Below are positions 24,677 through 33,967 of a stretch of DNA of 64,000 nucleotides, piece after piece. The DNA is from Chersky-299 sp963749535 (GTDB lineage Bacteria; Actinomycetota; Thermoleophilia; RBG-16-64-13): assembly GCA_963749535.1 (NCBI GenBank), contig CAVVNF010000025.1:5724-69723 (forward strand). The letters run 5' to 3'. Within the stretch, counting starts at the first letter, position 1. Every line of letters begins with the position of its first letter. The notes beneath the pieces were generated by a model. The model was not told where the DNA came from. It made no database searches and worked only from the letters and a program-made list of their open reading frames with translations. The translations under genes and the position numbers were made by a program.

Positions 24677-25612
24677 CTACACGCAGCGTTGGCGCAGCGC
24701 TTCGTACAGCAGGATCCCCGCGGTGACGCTTACGTTCAAGGACTCCACTTGCCCTATCAGCGGTAGGCTTATCATCACATCGCACAGCGAACCCACCCGT
24801 CTCCCCAGACCGGAGCCCTCCGAGCCCATCACGAAACACGTGGGGTACCGGTAGTCCTGAAGGTTGTAAGCGGAGGACGCCCCCGCCGCCGTTCCGTAGA
24901 TCCAGAAACCGGCTTCTTTCGCCTGGAAGAGAAAATCGGCAAGATTTCGCACCTGGGACACGGCCGCATGCTCGCTCGCCCCAGCTGAGGCTTTCACCAC
25001 GGCCGCCGTTATCTCCGCCGCCCGATGCCGCGGGATCACGACGCCCGCGCCTGCGCCTTCGGCCGTGCGGATGATAGCGCCCAGGTTGTGAGGGTCCTGC
25101 ACTTCGTCAAGAGCCACAAGCAAAGTGCGCGACGCGAGCAGCTCCTCGGGCTCCAGATACGGATACGGACCCGTTCGCACGGCAACGCCCTGGTGCTCAT
25201 CGGTCCTCAGCCACGCGGACAGACCCGTTTCCGCCATGCGCCTCACGGGCGGCAATTCGGCTCCCGCCGCAGCGGCCCAACTCCCGAGACCCCTCAGGTA
25301 CTCCTCGCCGGCGTGCCCTTCCACCACCACGAGCTCGTACACCGGCCGCCGCCCACGAAGCGCCTCTCGTACCGGATTGCGCCCGTAGAGCACCTGGAGG
25401 TGATCGACCGGCACGGTCGTTTCGCGAGTGGCGGTGCGGCTCGGCGCAAGCCGCTGCGTCACTGGCTTCGGCGCCACGGCCGGCCGGGCCGAAGGCCCGC
25501 CCGCGCCGGCTGGCGCGCGGTTCGCCCGATTGCGACTCGCAGAGGTGCGATTCGCGGGGGGGCCGCCCGCAGGCGACCGTGGCTTACCCGAGCGGGACGA
25601 TCTTGTAGCCAT
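24677..25612 (-). CDS. rlmB: 23S rRNA (guanosine-2'-O-)methyltransferase RlmB family (SpoU)
   Basis: A SPOUT-class methyltransferase that methylates a guanosine ribose in 23S rRNA. After a long basic, disordered N-terminus (residues 1-72), the SpoU substrate-binding domain begins with L-Y-G-R-N-P-V-R-E-A-L. The knotted catalytic domain has D-P-H-N-L-G-A-I-I-R-T-A (motif 1), F-V-M-G-S-E-G-S-G-L (motif 2) and S-L-N-V-S-V-T-A-G-I-L-L-Y-E (motif 3). The ATG at 25612 lies inside the 3' end of cysS, a 29-base overlap; a shorter start is possible. The gene order cysS-rlmB-yacP-sigH equals that of Bacillus. Confidence 0.92.
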   Translation of the reverse strand: MATRSSRSGKPRSPAGGPPANRTSASRNRANRAPAGAGGPSARPAVAPKPVTQRLAPSRTATRETTVPVDHLQVLYGRNPVREALRGRRPVYELVVVEGHAGEEYLRGLGSWAAAAGAELPPVRRMAETGLSAWLRTDEHQGVAVRTGPYPYLEPEELLASRTLLVALDEVQDPHNLGAIIRTAEGAGAGVVIPRHRAAEITAAVVKASAGASEHAAVSQVRNLADFLFQAKEAGFWIYGTAAGASSAYNLQDYRYPTCFVMGSEGSGLGRRVGSLCDVMISLPLIGQVESLNVSVTAGILLYEALRQRCV

Positions 25613-26979
25613 CGGTCACGTCGCGGACTTCGAAGCCGCGAGCCTGGATCTGCGCCCGGAGGGCATCTGCACGCGCGAAATCGCGGCTGGCGCGTGCCTC
25701 CAGGCGCTCTTTTGCCATGGCATCCACGTCGGCGGGGACGGTGTCCTCTTCCGCCGCGACCGCCTCCAGACCCAGCACGTACGCCATCTCGACCATCTCG
25801 CTACGCACCTGGCCGGCAGTGGAAACCGACACGTTCCCCCGGGCCAGAGCCGCGTTCACCTCTCGAGCAAGACCGAAAACCTCGGCCAGCGCCGCCGCGG
25901 TGTTCAGGTCGTCGGCCAAGGCCGCCGAGAAGGCCTCGCGGCGTTGCGCAAGAAAGCCGAGCAGCTTCTCGTCGCCTTTGCTGCCGAGAGACGGCGCGTA
26001 GTCGTGGAGCCGGCGGAACACGTTGCGCAGCCGCTCGACCTGCTGCGCCGTATCGTCCAGCAGCTCATCGCTGAACTCCAGCGGGCTGCGATAGTGGCTG
26101 CCCAGGAAGGCCGCGATGAGCACCTCGGGACGGTGCCTTTCGAGCGTCGCCCGAAGGCGTGAGGGTGTTCCCGATGCTCTTGGACATCTTCTCGTCCCGC
26201 AGGTTGAGCATCCCGTTGTGCATCCAGAAGCGCACGAAGGTCTCCCCCAGCGCACCTTCCGCCTGCGCGAGCTCGTTCTCGTGGTGAGGGAAGATCAGGT
26301 CGCGACCTCCCCCATGGATGTCGAAGCCCGCGCCCAGATACTTCAAGCTCATTGCCGAGCACTCTATGTGCCAGCCCGGCCGGCCTTGCCCCCAGGGGCT
26401 GTCCCACGCGGGCTCCCCGGGTTTGGCACCTTTCCACAGCGCGAAGTCCAGCGGATCGGCCTTGTCCTCCCCCAGATCGGTGCGCTCGGCGTGGCGCATC
26501 TCGCCTACCTGCTGTTTCGAAAGCTTCCCGTACTCGGCGAAGCTGTCCACGTCGAAATACACGTCGGAGCCGGACTGATATGCGTGGCCCTCGGCCACCA
26601 ATTTGGCGATGAGCTCCACGATCTCCTGGATGTGCTCGGTGGCCAGCGGCTCCACGTCCGGGCGGCCCAAGCCCAACTTGTCGGTGTCTTCGCGATAGGC
26701 CTGGGCGAACTCGTCGGCCACCTCGCGGGCTGTGCGGCCCTCGGCGATAGCCTTCTGGATGATGCGGTCGTCGATGTCGGTGATGTTCTCCACCAGCGTC
26801 ACCTTGTAGCCGAGCGACTCGAAGTACCTTTTGGCCACCAGCGACACCACGTATGGCCGGGCGTTGCCAACGTGCACGTAGTTGTAGACGGTGGGACCGC
26901 AGAAGTACATGGTCACGTGGTCTTGGTCCCGCGGGACGAAGTCCCGCTTCTCCTGGGTCATGGAGTCGTATAGCCGCAT
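25584..26979 (-). CDS. cysS: Cysteinyl-tRNA synthetase, frameshifted
   Basis: Charges tRNA-Cys. ATG 26979 opens M-R-L-Y-D-S-M-T-Q-E-K-R. Visible are the zinc-binding Cys in Y-F-C-G-P-T-V-Y-N, the class-I H-V-G-N-A-R motif, H-I-E-C-S-A-M with the second zinc Cys, H-H-E-N-E-L-A-Q and the K-M-S-K-S-I-G-N loop. Near 26156 the frame shifts: I-G-N-T-L-T is followed in the next frame by L-R-A-T-L-E-R-H-R-P-E-V-L and the helical anticodon domain down to 25584. One base is missing or added. An essential single-copy enzyme cannot be broken in a living cell, so this is most likely a sequence error. Confidence 0.93.
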
Positions 26980-27015
26980 GGTAGGGGGTCTCCTTGTTAG
27001 TGGCGCGAGACTCGC

Positions 27016-28492
27016 TTACGAGGCGCAGCCGTCGGGGTGACAAGCGACGAAGGCGGAGGCGGAGGCCAAACGGGACAAGATCTTGCCCTTGCCCAGACCG
27101 GCAACGAGATAGAACAGCTCCGGCCCTTCGTCACGCCCGCTCAGAGCTACCCGCAATGGTTGGTAGATGGACTTGCCCTTGATCCCCTGCGCTTTGGCGG
27201 CCTCCACCAGCCCGCGCAAGACCGCCTTCCCCGCTTCCGAAGGCACGAACTCGCCGGGCAGCCGCTCGAAAGCATCCTTGGCCAAATCCAGGAGAGCATC
27301 CACTCCCGGAGCCAACAGGATGTCGGCGCAAGGACAGGCAGCCGGGTCGACCTCGTCCACAAAGACGTCGGCGAAACGCGGGGCGTCGCTCAAGACCACG
27401 AGGTTCGCCTGCACGGCCTCGGTCACCACGTGCCGCTGGACGGGCGCGAAACACATCGCCGCCTCGGCCAGATACGGTTCGATCAGCGCATACAGCTCGG
27501 CCGCCCCAAGCTCGCGGATGTACAGGCCGTTCAGCCAGTTCAGCTTCTGCACGTCGAAGATCGCTGGGCTTTTCGACACCCGGTCCATGTCGAATTCCCG
27601 CACCAGCTCGGGGAGGGTGAACCTCTCCCGCTCGTCGGGCGGATGCCAGCTGAGCAGCGCCAGGAAGTTGACCAGGGCGGCCGGCAGGTACCCCAGCTCC
27701 CGGAAATCGCCGATGGACGTGGCTCCGTGGCGCTTGGAGAGCTTCGAGCCGTCCGGCGCCAGGATCAGCGAATGATGGCCGTAGCGCGGGCGCCGGTTTG
27801 CCCAGCGCGTGGAAGAGCATCAGCTGCCGGGCGGTGTTCGTGATGTGGTCCTCGCCGCGGATGACATGAGTGATCTCCATGCCGGCGTCGTCGATGACCA
27901 CGGCGAAGTTGTAGGCGAAGCCGCCGTCGGTGCGCTTGATTATGAAGTCGCCGATGACCTCCGACGAGAAGGTGATCGGGCCGTGGATGAGGTCGTCGAA
28001 GGTGACATCACCTGCCGGCACCTGGAAGCGGATGGCCGCCTCCTCCCCCGCGGCGAGCCGGGCCTGGACCTCGCCAGGACTCAGGCGCAGACAGCAACGG
28101 TCGTACTTGGGCATCTCGCCTCTGGCCAATTGCTGCTCTTTCAGTCTGTCGAGCTTCTCCTGCGGGCAGAAGCAGGGGTACGCGCATCCGGCGGCCAGGA
28201 GCTGCTGCACTCCCGCCTCATACAGGCCGGCACGCTCGCTCTGGCGGTAAGGTCCGAACGCACCGCCCACGTCCGGGCCCTCGTCGGCCTGCAGGCCCAG
28301 CCATTCGAGGTCGCGCATGATGCTGGTGTCGTGCTCGGTGGTGGACCGCTTGAGGTCGGTGTCCTCGATGCGAAGCACCATGGTGCCGCCGTGGTGCCGG
28401 GCGAACAGGTAGTTGTAGAGAGCGGTGCGGGCACTCCCCACGTGCAGTGAACCGGTGGGACTGGGGGCGAAACGGACTCTTACCTCGGTCAT
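27016..28492 (-). CDS. gltX: Glutamyl-tRNA synthetase, frameshifted
   Basis: Charges tRNA-Glu (and tRNA-Gln in organisms with an amidotransferase pathway). ATG 28492 gives M-T-E-V-R-V-R-F-A-P-S-P-T-G-S-L-H-V-G. The class-I signature is H-V-G-S-A-R; four Cys of the zinc region lie in C-A-Y-P-C-F-C-P and D-R-C-C. V-I-R-G-E-D-H-I-T-N-T follows. Near 27795 the frame shifts and the rest, including the K-L-S-K-R loop and the anticodon-binding domain, is read in another frame to the stop at 27016. The literal first frame would continue as nonsense to 27131. The break lies in a GC run, so an indel in the sequence is likely. Confidence 0.93.
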
Positions 28493-28563
28493 CGGGATCT
28501 CTCCGGTCGCAGTCGTCTTGTCCTGGTGCGTATTGTGGCGCCTGGGGCCGTCTTCGTGCAGGG

Positions 28564-29065
28564 TCACGCGCGACACTGCTCCACGAGCGCGACCGCTTGC
28601 GCAGCGATGCCCTCTCGCCTACCGGTGAAGCCCAGGCCCTCCGTGGTGGTGCCTCGCACGCCCACCCGGTCGGGCTCCACGCCCATCGCCCGCGCCAGCC
28701 TGTCGCGCATCTCTTGCCGGTGCGGCGCGATGCGTGGCTCCTCACAGATGACCACCGCGTCGACGTTCGCGACCTCCCATCCCGCGCCGCGGATGAGGAT
28801 GGCCACGCTGGCGAGTAGAGCCGAGGCTGTCGGCGCCCTTGAAGGCCGGATCGGAGTCCGGAAAATGGTGACCGATGTCTTCCAACCCTGCCGCTCCAAG
28901 TAGGGCATCCATGATGGCATGCGCAAGCACGTCGGCGTCGCTGTGACCTTCCAGCCCGTCGTGGTCGCGAAGATGCACCCCACCCAGGATCAGCGCGCGG
29001 TCCGGTGCGAAGCGGTGGGCGTCGACACCGATGCCCACGCGGTATGTGGACGCCGTGCCGCTCAC
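28564..29065 (-). CDS. ispF: 2-C-methyl-D-erythritol 2,4-cyclodiphosphate synthase, frameshifted
   Basis: Fifth step of the MEP isoprenoid pathway: forms the cyclodiphosphate from CDP-ME-2-phosphate. The GTG start overlaps the ispD stop by two bases (GTGA). The zinc and substrate motifs are G-I-G-V-D-A-H-R-F, L-G-G-V, G-H-S-D-A-D-V-L-A-H-A and I-G-H-H-F-P-D-S-D. Near 28830 the frame shifts, and the second half (V-A-N-V-D-A-V-V-I-C-E-E-P-R-I, T-T-T-E-G-L-G-F-T-G-R) ends at 28564. The enzyme is normally a trimer of about 160 residues, and the two parts together give that length. A sequence indel is the likely cause. Confidence 0.92.
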
Positions 29066-29781
29066 CGGTGGCGCTCCGCCAGGATCTGCTCGGCGTGTCG
29101 CAGGTCCACGCGATCGGTGATCTTGAAATTCTCCGGCGAACCCTGCACCACAGTCAGCTTGCCCCCTCGCGCCTCGACCAGAGAGGCGTCGTCTGTGGCT
29201 CCCAGCAACGCTTCTTCGGGTTGCCCATACGCGTCCATGAGCACCTTCCACCGGAATATCTGCGGAGTCTGGGCTCGCCAGAGATGGCGGCGAACCGGCG
29301 TGTCCCTTATGAGGCCCTCGTCGTCCACTATCTTGACGGTATCGGTGCTCGGAACGGCCAGAACCGCCCCGTCCAGGCTAGAGTCGGACGCAAGGGCGTC
29401 GACCGCGGCACCGATCTCGGCGCACTCGATCAGCGGGCGAGCACCATCGTGAACGCCTACGAGGTCCCAGGTGCCCAGTGCGGCCAGGGCCAGCAGACCG
29501 TTGCGTACCGACAGCACCCGTTCGGCCCCGCCGGCCACCACCTTTGCCACGTTCTCGATGTGTTCGTGCTCGATCTCGCCGTTGCAGTAGTCGACGTCCT
29601 CGTAGTTGACCACCACGACCAACGCGTCCACCGCAGGGCACGTGCTGAGTGCCTGAAGGGTCCGCTGCAACATCGGGATGCCCAGCAGCGGCACGTATTG
29701 TTTGGGAAGGCCCGACTGCAACCGGGTGCCATACCCGGCGGAAGCCACCACGAGAGCGAGAGTCAGTCCCGACCGGCTCAT
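29062..29781 (-). CDS. ispD: 2-C-methyl-D-erythritol 4-phosphate cytidylyltransferase
   Basis: Third step of the MEP pathway: joins CMP to methylerythritol phosphate. The 239-residue protein has the nucleotidyltransferase start V-V-A-S-A-G-Y-G-T-R-L-Q-S-G-L-P-K-Q-Y (with S-A-G-Y where A-A-G-x is usual), the V-H-D-G-A-R-P-L-I Mg2+ motif, D-T-V-K and G-S-P-E-N-F-K-I-T near the C-terminus. It is immediately followed by ispF with a two-base overlap, the standard pair in bacteria. A spacer of about 115 bases without a clear gene separates it from the upstream PIN-TRAM gene. Confidence 0.95.
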   Translation of the reverse strand: MSRSGLTLALVVASAGYGTRLQSGLPKQYVPLLGIPMLQRTLQALSTCPAVDALVVVVNYEDVDYCNGEIEHEHIENVAKVVAGGAERVLSVRNGLLALAALGTWDLVGVHDGARPLIECAEIGAAVDALASDSSLDGAVLAVPSTDTVKIVDDEGLIRDTPVRRHLWRAQTPQIFRWKVLMDAYGQPEEALLGATDDASLVEARGGKLTVVQGSPENFKITDRVDLRHAEQILAERHR

Positions 29782-29896
29782 TGGCTGGCCGCACGATGGT
29801 AGACGACGTTCGCGTGGCGGGCGCCCGCCGAGCCGGCGGCCGCGATGCCGGTCGCCGCGAGGCCACCGACCATGGAGTCACCCGCGAGCTCGATCA

Positions 29897-30953
29897 CTAA
29901 GAGGCCAATCGCGTGAAGATCATCCTGCCCGATGGGTTCTGCAGCACCGACGTGACCTCCACCTCTACTTCTTCGCCTAGCTTGCTGCCTCCGCCCTCGA
30001 TGACCACCATGGTCCCGTCGCTCAGATATGCCACGCCCTGGTCCTCTTCCTTGCCCTCGCGCAGCACCCGCACGCCCAGGCTCTCGCCGGGCAAGACCAC
30101 GGTCTTCAAAGCGTTGGCCAACTCGTTCACATTGAGGACTTCGACCCCCTGGATCTGCGACAGCTTGTTGAGGTTGTAGTCAGTGGTGAGGATGCAGGCC
30201 TTCATCTCCCGTGCCAGCTTGATGAGCTTGGCGTCCACCTCGGGCAGGCCCGGGAAGTCCCGCTCCAGGATCACGACCCGCTCGTACGTCTCCTGCAGGT
30301 CGCGCACCGTGTCGAGGCCTCGGCGGCCGCGCGCCCGCCGGCCCGGCTCGGTCGAGTCGGCGATGGATTGCAGCTCCTCCAAAACGAAGCCGGGGATGAC
30401 GAGGTCGCCCTCCAGAAAGCTCGTAGGCACGATATCGCCGATGCGCCCATCGATGATCACCGAGGTGTCAAGAAGCTTCGGTCTCAAGAACTCCTGAGCG
30501 TCCGGCTGCCGCAACAGGCCCTTCAGCCCCAACAGTCGCGCCATGTCGGTGTGCCGCTTGTACCCCATGTAGGCGAACAGGTAGCCGCTCACCGCGAACA
30601 GTAGCGGCAGAACGTACGGCCCCACGACGGGCAGATTCTTGATGGCCAAGCCCGGCCAGCGCAGCCGCCACGAGCCCGGTCACGAGCCCAACGGTGGTGA
30701 AGATGAGCCCGCTCGCTGTGAGGGGGGCGCTGCCTCGGTCGAGACGTCTGGCAAGCTTGGTGATAGCGCGGCCCAGAAAGCCGCCGACGATGATGCCAAG
30801 GCCGATGCCGAACAACACGGCCAGGGCCACCATCAAAGCGTAGGGCCCCCTGCTCAAGCTGGCCCGGGGGACAAACGCGATGGCCAGCTCGTAGCATATG
30901 ACCGCGCCGACCAGGGCGATTATCAGCCGCACGGCGAAGGCCATGGGGTCCAT
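29897..30953 (-). CDS. yacL: PIN-TRAM domain membrane protein (YacL family), frameshifted
   Basis: YacL-type proteins have N-terminal membrane helices, a PIN nuclease-fold domain and a TRAM RNA-binding domain. ATG 30953 opens M-D-P-M-A-F-A-V-R-L-I and three or four helices (V-G-A-V-I-C-Y, V-A-L-A-V-L-F-G-I-G-L-G-I-I, I-F-T-T-V-G-L-V-T-G). Near 30655 the frame shifts; the rest reads V-V-G-P-Y-V-L-P, then the PIN domain with L-L-D-T-S-V-I-I-D-G-R-I, V-L-E-E-L-Q, D-A-K-L-I-K-L-A and I-L-T-T-D-Y-N-L, and the TRAM domain (K-L-G-E-E-V-E-V-E-V-T-S-V-L-Q). In the literal sequence the N-terminal part is in frame with the upstream carD gene. Confidence 0.85.
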
Positions 30954-30985
30954 GCTCTTATTGGCAGCCAACGATCGCGCTCCTA

Positions 30986-31502
30986 CTACGACGCCCGAGA
31001 CGACGGAGGCCTGACCGCAGATCTCGACAAGGATCTCGTCGAGAAAACGGAGCGCCTCGTCCTCATGCAGCTGTTTCGCGTACATCAACTCGGAGGCGAG
31101 GATACGCCTGACTTTGCTGTACATCTGCTTCTCCCCGGTGGAGAGCCCTTTTTCCGCATCCCGCAAGGCTAGGTTGCGCAATACATCGGCAATCTCGAGC
31201 ACTTCCCCGGTCTTGATCTTCTCGCGGTTGTGCTTGATGCGCCGGTTCCAATTCTTCGGCATTCTCGTGGGGTCGTCGCGCAGCACCCCCAACACCTCTT
31301 CCACCTCACATTCGGAGATCACGGAGCGGATGCCCGCCCGCTCCACGTTGTCCACCGGGACCATGACGGTCATGTCGTTGTGGAGGATCTGGATGGTGTA
31401 GAACCTGCGGATCTCCCCCTGGAAGTCCTGCTCGGTCAACTCCAAGATGCGGCCCGCCCCGTGATGGGGATAGACGACTGTGTCTCCTACCCTGAACATC
31501 AT
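30986..31502 (-). CDS. carD: CarD-family RNA polymerase-binding regulator
   Basis: CarD binds the beta subunit of RNA polymerase and stabilises open complexes at rRNA and other promoters; it is typical of actinobacteria. ATG 31502 opens M-M-F-R-V-G-D-T-V-V-Y-P-H-H-G-A-G, the Tudor-like RID domain, followed by F-Y-T-I-Q-I-L-H-N-D-M-T-V-M-V-P, and a helical DNA-binding domain (N-W-N-R-R, Y-S-K-V-R-R-I-L-A-S-E-L). In the literal sequence the frame has no stop before the next gene. A one-base shift would end it at tandem stops near 30986, 30 bases before the yacL start, which I take as the true end. The start overlaps the disA stop (ATGATG/TGA). Confidence 0.9.
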
Positions 31503-32582
31503 CCGTAGCGCTCAAGCAGGTTGAGCTCGCGAAGACGAACCAGGCCTTCTTTGATGTCCTCTGCGCGGGCCGGCCCCACGCCTTCCACCGCCGCCAAGCT
31601 CTTCCACGCCGGCATCCAGGATCATCTGCAGCCTGCCGAAGCGCTTGACCAACGCCTCGATGATCCCTCCAGACAGACGCGGAATCTTCCGCAGCATGCG
31701 GTAGCCACGCGGACTTATGTGCTTCTCGAGGGCATTGATGACCGGCTCGTATCCCAACACCTCTCCCAGCCGTGAGAGCGACAGGAGCTCCTCCGAACGC
31801 AGCGACCCGAGAGCATCGCGGGCCTCGTTCAAACGAGCGGGAGTCGGGTTGGGCAAGTAGTCGGCAAGCACCGCCGCCCGGTCTTCGCGCACGTCCACCA
31901 TCAGCTCCTCCAATTGGAGCTGCACGAGACGGCCTTCGGTGCCCAACTCGATGATGTACCGCTCGAGCTCCTGGACGATCACCAGGACCATCTCGGAGCG
32001 CTGCAGCACGCAGAGAACATCGTAAAGCGTGACCGCATCCTCGAATTCGAGAGCGCTCAGCGCGGTGGAAACCTGGTTCAGCCGGGCCTTGAACTTCTCA
32101 AGTGTCTGGAGCGCTTGATTGGACTTGGCCAGGATCACCCGTATCTCGTCCATGATGTAGCGGATGTTGTCCAGGTAGATGGAAACGACGTCCCGAGCAG
32201 CAGAGATGGAGATGCACAAGGCTTCGATCTGCTTGGCCACACGTTCGGCAGTGCGATGCCGGGTGCCCGTCTCCTGCGACTCGATGGAAGCGTCGGGCAT
32301 GAGTTGGACGTTTGCGTGAGTGATGCGAGTGCCGGTGCGATTGAGCAGGATGGCCCCGTCCATCTTGGCCAGCTCGTAGAGGATCATGGGTTGCAGCTCG
32401 ACGTCGATGTCGATGCCGCCCGAGATCATCGGTTTCACCTGCCGTTCGTCGGCGAAGACCAGCAGACCTCCGGTGCGGGCACGGACGATATTGTCCATCG
32501 CCTGGCGGATCACCGTGCCGGGGGCGACCATTTGCAAGGCTTCGACGAGCTTCTCGTCAATCGCCGGTGGTCTCTTACCCAC
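31499..32582 (-). CDS. disA: Diadenylate cyclase DisA (DNA-integrity scanning), frameshifted at the C-terminus
   Basis: DisA makes cyclic di-AMP from two ATP and scans DNA for branched structures. The N-terminal DAC domain has the catalytic M-D-G-A-I-L-L and R-H-R-T-A-E motifs; a helical spine (residues 145-280) and a C-terminal helix-hairpin-helix domain follow. The literal frame goes astray after D-A-G-V-E-E-L (near 31600); in the adjacent frame the expected V-E-G-V-G-P-A-R-A hairpin and L-N-L-L-E-R-Y-G end at a TGA overlapping carD. ATG 32582 overlaps the radA stop by eight bases. The pairing with radA is conserved; RadA interacts with DisA in Bacillus. Confidence 0.94.
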
Positions 32583-33954
32583 TTCGATGCTTCACCGCCT
32601 CTCCGATGTCTGTGACAGTCTGCAGCGTTAGCCCCGAGAGCCCGGCTCCCGAAGCTCGATACTCTTCTCCATTGCGTGTCGGGAGCAAGACTTTTTGAAA
32701 ACCCCGGCGTGCAAGTTCTTGTATGCGTTTATCCCCTTGCATGACATACCGCACCTTGCCCGTGAGACTGAGCTCACCGAAACCCGCTACTCCAGCGCCC
32801 GCGGCCCCGTCTTGCCAGGCTGAAGCGATCGCCAAAGCCACCGCAAGGTCGGCCGCGGGGTCTTCGATGACCAGTCCACCAGCAACGTTAACAAATATGT
32901 CGCACTTCGGCAGCGGGATTCGCGCTCTTCGCGACAATACGGCCACGATCATGGCCAGCCGATTGCGGTCCACACCGCGTGCCACGCGCTGAGGCATCGC
33001 CATGGAGCTGGGCGCCACCAGCGCCTGCACTTCGGCCAGCAGGCAGCGGCTGCCCTCCAGCACCGGCACCACGGCGGAGCCCGATCTCAGGTCGCCCTCC
33101 TCCAAGAAGAGCGAGGAGGGATCCGGAACCTCTTCGAGGCCCCGCTCCGCCATCTGGAACACTCCGACCTCGTTTGTGGACCCGAAACGGTTCTTCACCG
33201 CCCGCAAGATGCGGAAGGGCTGTGCCCGCTCTCCTTCGAACGAGAGTACGGCATCGACCATGTGCTCCAGGACCCGCGGCCCGGCCAGGTCTCCATCTTT
33301 GGTGACGTGGCCCACCAACACCATTGCAACGCCGTTACTCTTGGCCACGCGCAGCAGTTGCCCCGCAGATTCGCGGATCTGGCCGACGGAGCCCGGCGCC
33401 GAGCTCACCTCCGTGGACCACATGGTCTGTATGGAGTCCACGACGCACACCGCCGGCTGCATGGCTTCCAGACACGCGACGACCGCTTCCGCCTGAGTCT
33501 CGGTGAGGAGGCGGAGCGCGCTCCCTTCCCCGCCCAGGCGCCGGCTCCGCAATTTCACTTGCGCCGCCGACTCCTCTCCCGACACAAGGAGTGTCGAGAC
33601 GCCGGCGCGCTCCATCCCGAGCAAGGCTTGCAAGAGCAGGGTGCTCTTGCCCACACCGGGCTCGCCGCCCAGCAGCACAACGCCCCCGGGAACAAGCCCG
33701 CCGCCGAGCACGCGGTTCAGCTCACCCAGGGTGGTATCCGTCCTCCCGTGGGCTTCGGCATCCACGTCTGCAAGGCGCACAGTGACCGGGGCGGGCAGGG
33801 CCGGTCTCCCGGCCTTGCCCGCCCCAGGTGGTGATACCTTGGCGGCTTCCTCGAAAATGGTGTTCCAACTGCCGCATTCCGGACACCGCCCCAGCCAGCC
33901 TGGGGATGTATGTCCGCACTCCCGGCAAACGAAGGAGCTTTTGCCTCGCGGCAT
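32575..33954 (-). CDS. radA: DNA repair protein RadA (Sms)
   Basis: RadA is a RecA-like branch-migration helicase acting in recombination. ATG 33954 starts the standard form: M-P-R-G-K-S-S-F-V-C-R-E-C-G and W-L-G-R-C-P-E-C-G-S-W, a four-Cys zinc finger. The RecA core has Walker A G-E-P-G-V-G-K-S-T, V-V-D-S-I-Q-T (Walker B), the RadA-specific K-N-R-F-G motif and a C-terminal Lon-like domain (D-P-A-A-D-L-A-V-A-L-A-I-A-S). The length of 459 residues is normal. A longer frame up to 34149 covers the 3' end of clpC and is rejected. No frameshift is seen. Confidence 0.96.
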   Translation of the reverse strand: MPRGKSSFVCRECGHTSPGWLGRCPECGSWNTIFEEAAKVSPPGAGKAGRPALPAPVTVRLADVDAEAHGRTDTTLGELNRVLGGGLVPGGVVLLGGEPGVGKSTLLLQALLGMERAGVSTLLVSGEESAAQVKLRSRRLGGEGSALRLLTETQAEAVVACLEAMQPAVCVVDSIQTMWSTEVSSAPGSVGQIRESAGQLLRVAKSNGVAMVLVGHVTKDGDLAGPRVLEHMVDAVLSFEGERAQPFRILRAVKNRFGSTNEVGVFQMAERGLEEVPDPSSLFLEEGDLRSGSAVVPVLEGSRCLLAEVQALVAPSSMAMPQRVARGVDRNRLAMIVAVLSRRARIPLPKCDIFVNVAGGLVIEDPAADLAVALAIASAWQDGAAGAGVAGFGELSLTGKVRYVMQGDKRIQELARRGFQKVLLPTRNGEEYRASGAGLSGLTLQTVTDIGEAVKHRSG

Positions 33955-33967
33955 GGGCCGCCCGGCC

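Noticed and set aside
26116..26973. A 285-codon plus-strand frame opposite cysS
   Set aside because: Antisense to a conserved synthetase; no independent support.
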